A stretch of 8,570 nucleotides of DNA. Source: JAGMDK01 sp023128695. Lineage in GTDB: Bacteria; Planctomycetota; Phycisphaerae; UBA1845; Fen-1342. Below, piece by piece: positions 1 to 5,300 of the stretch. A program made the translations under genes and the position numbers. Below the pieces are notes generated by a model. The model was given only the letters and a program-made list of their open reading frames with translations, had not been told where the DNA came from and made no database searches. Within the stretch, counting starts at the first letter, position 1. The number at the start of each line of letters is the position of its first letter. The DNA lies in the NCBI GenBank assembly GCA_030628805.1, contig DAOVQG010000202.1, positions 1 through 8,570 on the forward strand, in the 5' to 3' direction.

Positions 1-791
1 ACACCCGGATCGTTATCCTGCGTGATGTTAGCGGGGCAGCCGCTGATCACCGGGTCCTCCGTGTCGTTTACCGTCACGTCAAACTCGCAGGTGATGTCGT
101 TGCCGTAGATGTCCGTCGCCGTGTAGACCACGTGCGTCGTACCCACCGGGAACGTGTCGCCCGGGCTGTAGTTCGACGTGAACGTGTCAATGGCGCAGTT
201 GTCCGCGGCCGTCGGCGCCGCCCAGGTCACCACCGCCTCGCAAACACCCGGATCGTTATCCTGCGTGATGTTAGCGGGGCAGCCGCTGATGACCGGGTTC
301 TCGGTGTCGTTGATGGTTACGTTAAACACGCACGTGCTCACGTTGCTGTGGATGTCGGTTGCCGTGTATGTCACGGTCGTGGTGCCGACCGGGAACGTGT
401 CGCCCGGGCTGTGAGTCGAGGTGAACGACTGGATAGCGCAGTTGTCCGCGGCCGTCGGCGCCGTCCAGGTCACCACCGCCTCGCAAACACCCGCATCGTT
501 ACTTTGCGTTATGTCGCTCGGGCAGCCGCTGATGACCGGGTTCTCGGTGTCGTTGACCGTCACCGTAAACGAGCAAGGCGTGGCGTTTGTGTTTCCGCAG
601 GCGTCCTCGGCCGTGTACGTTACCGTCGTTACGCCCACGGGGAACGTGTCACCCGGGTTGTGCGACGGAGTTAGCGTTACGCCAGGACAGTTGTCATTGG
701 CCGTCGGTGCCGTCCAGGTCACAACAGCCGAGCAGTTGCCCGTGTCGTTGGACTGGGTAATGTCGCTTGGACAACCGATGATTGTCGGATC
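1..791 (-). repeat. Tandem HYR-domain coding repeats (period 243-249 bp)
   Basis: In-frame tandem repeats encode HYR domains: unit 1 at 543-791 (83 codons), unit 2 at 300-542 (81), unit 3 at 57-299 (81) and the start of unit 4 at 1-56. Units 2 and 3 match at about 63 of 81 residues by my count. At the DNA level positions 1-47 are identical to 244-290, so the two leftmost units are the most alike. Unit 1 is the most divergent and carries a small insertion (ACGNTNATPC). The array continues beyond the window. Confidence 0.93.
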
Positions 792-1898
792 GGTCCAGTC
801 CAGCGTGATCGCGTGCAGGTCCACGGTCGGAACGACCAGCGGACCGGTCGGGTTCATCTTGCTCAAACGGGTCTGGAACGGGAAGCCGGGATCGCGGAAG
901 GTCACCAGTTCCGCCACGTCGCATTCTTCCGAGGCGGCGCTGAACGTGATCTTGGCCAGCACGACCGGGTCCGTGCTCTGGTACCCGCTGGGTGGATTCG
1001 GGAACGGCAGGCCGACCGCGTAATCGATCGTGCGGGCGCCGGTGTCGACGAACTCGTACACCTCGCGTTCAAACGGATTGAGCGGGTCGGTGCCAGGCGG
1101 CGGGTCGCCCGGATCGGCGCTGACGAACGTCAGGGACGGGTCATACGACAGGAAGAACTGCCCGCCGCTGATCTCGTCGGCCACGTCGGTCATCACGATT
1201 TCCACGACGACGTCGCCGCCGGCCGTGGTGGTGCACACGTCAGCTTCGAGCGACAGCCGCGGATACTCAGACCTGCAAATAACACTAAAGTCGCTCTGCA
1301 ACCACCCGTCGATGACGCCATCGGCTCCGCCAGACGTGTTGTCCAACATGGTCAATATGACGTTCAAGTCGTAAAGATTACCGCCTGTATCATTCGACAG
1401 CACAAAAATCGCATAAGCACCAGCACCGTAGCTGCCACTTGGATAAGTACCATCGAGATCAACGTCGAATCCAAGCAGCAGGTCGTGGAGTTCAAGGTAG
1501 TAAGGGGGCTGCTCGAACACGAGCTCAGGAAGCGGCACCTGACCGGGCCCCCACGAGGTCTTGGGTCCCGTCGACACGTACTGGCCCAAATAGTCGTTGA
1601 AGGTAGCGGAAGCGTCCGGGGGACCACCACTTTGGTCGAAGTCGAAATCCATCGACCCGGCAATCCAAACATGCCACGAACTTCCGGCCGGCGGAATGTC
1701 CAGATTATACGTACCATTGAGATTGGTCACGTCCAGATAGTCTAGACCACTGGTCGGCGTTGGTGGCGTTCCGGCCGCCGAAAAACCGATTAAACTGAAA
1801 TCTGCTTGGGTAACGTCGAAGGTAGAAACATGCTCCGCCGCCCAGGCTGTGCACACACACAGCGCCAGTACTGTCATCAGTCCCAATGTCTTTCTCAT
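1..1898 (-). CDS. Secreted cohesin-like/HYR-repeat protein, C-terminus cut by window edge
   Basis: The frame is open from ATG at 1898 to the left edge (632 codons plus 2 nt, no stop), so the protein is partial. The start is fixed by AAGGAG 8 nt upstream and a clean signal peptide (MRKTLGLMTVLALCVCTAWA, probable cleavage after A20). Residues 21-212 are an aromatic, Gly/Asp-rich beta-type domain that I do not recognise. Residues about 213-368 look like a cohesin-type beta-sandwich (D-VVVEIVMTDVADEISGG, then QFFLSYDPSLTFVSADPGD). From residue 370 onward come HYR (hyalin) Ig-like repeats with the family pattern GCP..ITQ..., TW.APTA.DNC, SPGDTFPVGTT and VTYTATD; three are complete and a fourth begins. 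Repeats 2 and 3 each carry four conserved cysteines, suggesting disulfides outside the cytoplasm. No catalytic motif is visible. Inferred role: surface or matrix adhesion or scaffolding. The exported, multidomain nature is secure; the ligand is unknown, and the cohesin assignment is by pattern only. Confidence 0.93.
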   Translation of the reverse strand, partial: MRKTLGLMTVLALCVCTAWAAEHVSTFDVTQADFSLIGFSAAGTPPTPTSGLDYLDVTNLNGTYNLDIPPAGSSWHVWIAGSMDFDFDQSGGPPDASATFNDYLGQYVSTGPKTSWGPGQVPLPELVFEQPPYYLELHDLLLGFDVDLDGTYPSGSYGAGAYAIFVLSNDTGGNLYDLNVILTMLDNTSGGADGVIDGWLQSDFSVICRSEYPRLSLEADVCTTTAGGDVVVEIVMTDVADEISGGQFFLSYDPSLTFVSADPGDPPPGTDPLNPFEREVYEFVDTGARTIDYAVGLPFPNPPSGYQSTDPVVLAKITFSAASEECDVAELVTFRDPGFPFQTRLSKMNPTGPLVVPTVDLHAITLDWTDPTIIGCPSDITQSNDTGNCSAVVTWTAPTANDNCPGVTLTPSHNPGDTFPVGVTTVTYTAEDACGNTNATPCSFTVTVNDTENPVISGCPSDITQSNDAGVCEAVVTWTAPTAADNCAIQSFTSTHSPGDTFPVGTTTVTYTATDIHSNVSTCVFNVTINDTENPVISGCPANITQDNDPGVCEAVVTWAAPTAADNCAIDTFTSNYSPGDTFPVGTTHVVYTATDIYGNDITCEFDVTVNDTEDPVISGCPANITQDNDPG

Positions 1899-1906
1899 CA
1901 CCCATT

Positions 1907-1912
1907 CTCCTT
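1907..1912 (-). promoter_or_regulatory. Ribosome binding site of the HYR gene
   Basis: On the minus strand AAGGAG lies 8 nt before the ATG at 1898. An ATG at 1905 in another frame sits only 1 nt after this site and leads to a 66-codon frame with no signal peptide, so 1898 is the true start. Confidence 0.75.
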
Positions 1913-2022
1913 TTCCTCTACTCGGGTTGCTTCTTCGCGTATCACTCCGTCCCCCACCATGTAAATCGACATTCTCTCAAGACTGTGCAAAAACCGATGT
2001 GAACCTAGCATCCAAGCTCGAC

Positions 2023-2044
2023 CATGACGAGCGCACTCATCATG
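2023..2044 (-). other. Leader hairpin with UGCG loop
   Basis: Nine-base arms (2036-2044 and 2023-2031) pair with one G-U wobble around the four-base loop TGCG, read on the minus strand as CATGATGAG/CTCGTCATG. UGCG fits the UNCG class of stable tetraloops, although the closing pair here is G-C rather than the favoured C-G. It lies about 125 nt before the HYR gene start. Confidence 0.5.
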
Positions 2045-2201
2045 GGCAGGGAACCATGGCGTCGTGAATCGACATCCGCGCCCCAGTCGTAGACATGGAT
2101 ACCCTCATCTCTGAACTCGTTCTGAGCAGAGGGCCACCCGGTGAGGCAAAATCCTTCCTTCCTGGCACTTTCCGATCCTACTCCTCTCCCATGAAACCGA
2201 A

Positions 2202-2220
2202 CTGGGACAGCTTCTCCCAG
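2202..2220 (-). other. Leader hairpin near the predicted transcript start
   Basis: Perfect 6-bp arms CTGGGA/TCCCAG enclose a 7-base loop. It begins about 15 nt into the predicted transcript, where such stems often protect an mRNA 5' end. There is no T-run after it, so it is not a classical terminator. Confidence 0.45.
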
Positions 2221-2241
2221 ATAGAGACACGCCCCTACTAT

Positions 2242-2270
2242 TTAATAGTCCCTTTTTGCACGACTGTCAA
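2242..2270 (-). promoter_or_regulatory. Sigma70-like promoter for the HYR gene
   Basis: On the minus strand, a perfect -35 box TTGACA (2265-2270) is followed by exactly 17 bp and TATTAA (2242-2247, 4 of 6 to TATAAT). The expected transcript start is near 2235. A perfect 13-bp palindrome, ACTATTTAATAGT (2237-2249, odd centre), overlaps the -10 box and could be an operator. It is the best promoter match in the non-coding sequence of the window and points toward the HYR gene, which argues that this gene is transcribed on its own. Confidence 0.6.
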
Positions 2271-2281
2271 CCCTCGTCTTG

Positions 2282-2297
2282 CCCGCGATTCCGCGGG
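2282..2297 (-). terminator. Possible terminator hairpin after the giant gene
   Basis: A perfect 6-bp GC stem, CCCGCG-GAAT-CGCGGG on the minus strand, lies 93 nt after the TGA of the giant gene and 11 bp before the -35 box of the next promoter. The position suits a terminator insulating the two genes. It lacks the following T-tract of an intrinsic terminator, so this call is weak. Confidence 0.35.
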
Positions 2298-2389
2298 AGG
2301 TGTGCCCTGATTATGGCGACCAGGCGTAAGTCTAGTAGAGACAAGAGGTTGGGTTCTGAGCAGGTTGGTATGGCCAGGGCAGCTCGTTT

Positions 2390-5300
2390 TCACGGACAAG
2401 TCGTATTCATCAACGCCACGAACGGATCGATGTCACGCCAATTGACGGTCCCGTCTGCGTTCACGTCATTGTTCTCGAACGAGCAGGTCGGCGTGCCGGG
2501 GAGGAACATGGCTTCCCACGCCGACACGTTGTCGTTCATCGCCGCGACGAGGTAGTCGATGTCACGCCAAGAAACCGAGTCATCGCAGTTGCTGTCGCCG
2601 GGGCAGACGGCGGACGTGGAAATGAGGAGCAATTCCCCGCACCCGTTCAACGTGATGCTCGCACCCTCATCGCTCAACTGGATGTAGTAGATGTTGCAGT
2701 CGTTCAGCGTGATGCTGGAGCCGTTGCGCAGCACCAGAGTGTCCACATACAGCGCTTCGCCACAGGGGCTCTGCGGTATCAGATCGTTATCGAAGGTGTC
2801 GACAAATTGCACGTCCGCGCCGCTCGCAAGCTCCAATTCGCCGAGGGCGAAGTTGTCGGCCAGACCGGCGGGAACCGCTCCCAGGTCCGTGCCCGCGACC
2901 TCGAAGGTCTGGACCGCGGTCCCGTCGAGCATGAGGCCGCCACTCCAGTCGAACACCGCCGCGTTGTTGCTCTGATTGTCGAAGTCGCCGGCCAGCGTGA
3001 CCGTCGGGCCCGGCTCCACGGTGATATCCGCGGCCCCGATAAGCCGCAGCGCTCCGTCGAGGTCAAGCTGCGGGCCGCCCCCGGTCTGCCGGTCGCCCGA
3101 GACATTCAACACCGGCGGCGTACACCCGCGAGCGATCCCCTTACATCCAAACATGCTCATGACCACATCGCCGGCAACTCCAGCGATAAATGAACCACTC
3201 ACGATCAAGCTGCCTCCGAGCTGGCCGCCGTTGGAGATGTCGATGCTGCCGGCCAAGAGGGAGCCGCCCGAGGCTTGCACCTGGCCGCCGGTGTCGATGA
3301 CCAGGATCCCGACGATCTCGACCGCCGCGTCGCCGCTCGACTCTACCAGCCCGCCTTGCATGACAGTTAAGCTCTTGGTGTTGCAGGTGGTGGAGTCCGC
3401 GAGGCTCACCACCGGCGGAGTACACCCACGCCCGCACGGGGAGACGCCGTCCACGGTGATACTCCCCGCCGCGACGTCCATCGCACCGGTCAGGAGCATC
3501 TGTCCCCCTTCCGCGAGGCCGTCGCCGGCGATCAAGATGTTGTCGGCCAAGAGAGCGGCGGAGGCCGACGTGGTCCCGTGGTAGCTGCCGCCCTTGTGAA
3601 TCGTCACGGCACCGGACAGATCAAGCATAGTGTCGTTGTCAACGGCCACAGTACCGGCGTTGGCGATTGTCAGCGTTGAGCCCGCGACGTGGACATAGCC
3701 AAACGCGGACGGGATTGCGATCGTGCCGCCGTCGGCCCTGTACTCGCCGGAGCCGGTCACGTCGGTCCAGATGTCGAGGATGCCGCCGTTGGTGGCCCGG
3801 AAGAGGCCGTCATTGACTTTCCACTCGACGCCGGTGATCCAGAGGCTGGCTCCGTTCTGGTTGGCATCAATGGTGGCCCCGGGATTGTTGGTCAGACCGC
3901 CGTACAGCACGCCGGCGCCCGAGATGCTATGCCCGCTGTCGTTGGTGATGGTGCGGCCGAAGGCGCCGAACCAGGCCAGATCCTGGTCGGAGAGGACGAT
4001 GCCACCGGTGCCGGAGAGTGTAACGCCATCGGGACCGGGTGCGAGGGAGGTGATCTCCTCAACCGCGGCGACCCGCACGCCGCCCTGGTTGACGATCGTG
4101 CCCGCGAGGACGCCGCTTTGAGCGTCGGGGACGATGACGGCTTGGGGTCCGGTGATACCGCAGAGGGTTTCGATCGTGACGTTGTTGAACTCGGCCCCGC
4201 CGATGAGCTCGATGGCGCTGTCGCAGTCGAGTGTACGGGCGATGCCGCCGGTGACCAGGGCGCCGTTGATTTGGATGACGCCGTTGTTGTCAGCCAGCAG
4301 GAGGCCGCCGGCGGTCTGGTCGATCGCGGGAGCGTCCAGCACCAGGCGTTTCGCGCCGCTCGCATGGAAAGTGCCGTCGTTGATGACCGGCTCGGTGACA
4401 GCGAGCGTGCGCACGGCGGCCCCGCTCGCCTCGCCGACCAGCACCGTGGCTCCACTCGACAAAGAGAGAGTTCGGATGGTCGGAGAGATGTTCAACGTCG
4501 CGGTTCCCTGATCGATGGTCACTTCGAATACCATGTCGGTGACATTGTCCGGGACAATCCGGGGGCACCAGTTCACCGCGCTGTTCCAGCATTCGTACGT
4601 TGGGAATCCGGGACAGGCCGTGCCGCCCATCCAGAGGCTGTCGATCGCGGTGTCCTCGCCAAAGACAGCCGTCACGGTCTTGTCCGCGTCCATCAGAACC
4701 GTCGCCTCGGTCCAACAGATCGGATCCACGACCGGCGGATCACCGGCAGACGCCTCCCAATGGTCGAATCTGTAGCCCGGGTTCGGCGTCGCCCGAATGT
4801 CTACCTCCGTGAAGATCAAGTACTTCGTCGTACTACCGTCAGGTGGGTTGGTCGTGCCGCCGCCCGGGGGCGAGACGGCCATGGTGAGCTCGAAGCCCTT
4901 CTCGCCCAGAATATATTGCGTGCCGGTCTCGCCAGAGACGGTGAGCGTGTCGTCGCCGGTGTCGGGCACCGCCTCGGTGTCTTCCCACACGGGAGTTGAA
5001 GCGTCCGGGCGGGAAGCCAGCGCGAGGACGTTCTCGTCGGTGACGCCCGGGTGGCCAGCGTACCCATACACGGCTGTATACGTCGGGTTGCTGCCGTCTG
5101 GTATCCAGACTTCGAAGTAGTGCGAATCGAAGACCTGGAACAAACCGCTACCGACGTCGACTGAGTTTGGCGCTCCATCGACGCGGATGAGGGCCGCGAA
5201 TGGCGGCGCGCCCGTCAGATCGTAGATCTCGAACCAGTCACCAAAACTGCTGCTTAGCGTGATCGGCAGGCTTTGGTCCGTCCAGACCGCCTCATCCCCG

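Larger units (their letters stand above)
1899..2389. other. Intergenic region and long leader of the HYR gene
   Basis: This 491-bp gap separates the stop of the giant gene from the HYR gene start. I see no convincing protein gene: the short frames here lack ribosome sites and family features. From right to left it holds a GC hairpin (2282-2297), a sigma70-like promoter (2242-2270), and then about 335 nt of presumed leader with hairpins at 2202-2220 and 2023-2044. Within the leader, ATGTCGATT followed by AC two bases later occurs twice on the minus strand (near 2066-2077 and 1961-1972). I could not match it to any riboswitch consensus I know. Confidence 0.7.

Noticed and set aside
813..1745. 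310-codon plus-strand open frame
   Set aside because: It is antisense to the HYR gene, has no ribosome site or domain, and the coding signal on the minus strand (signal peptide, cohesin, HYR) is unambiguous.
1981..2044. 12-codon frame (MMSALVMVELGC) in the leader of the HYR gene
   Set aside because: It has no ribosome binding site, and such a short frame is expected by chance.
3689..4999. 436-codon plus-strand open frame
   Set aside because: It lies wholly antisense to the beta-helix part of the giant gene. Its Asp/Gly/Ala/Val/Arg-rich text has no family features and follows from the high GC of the opposite strand.
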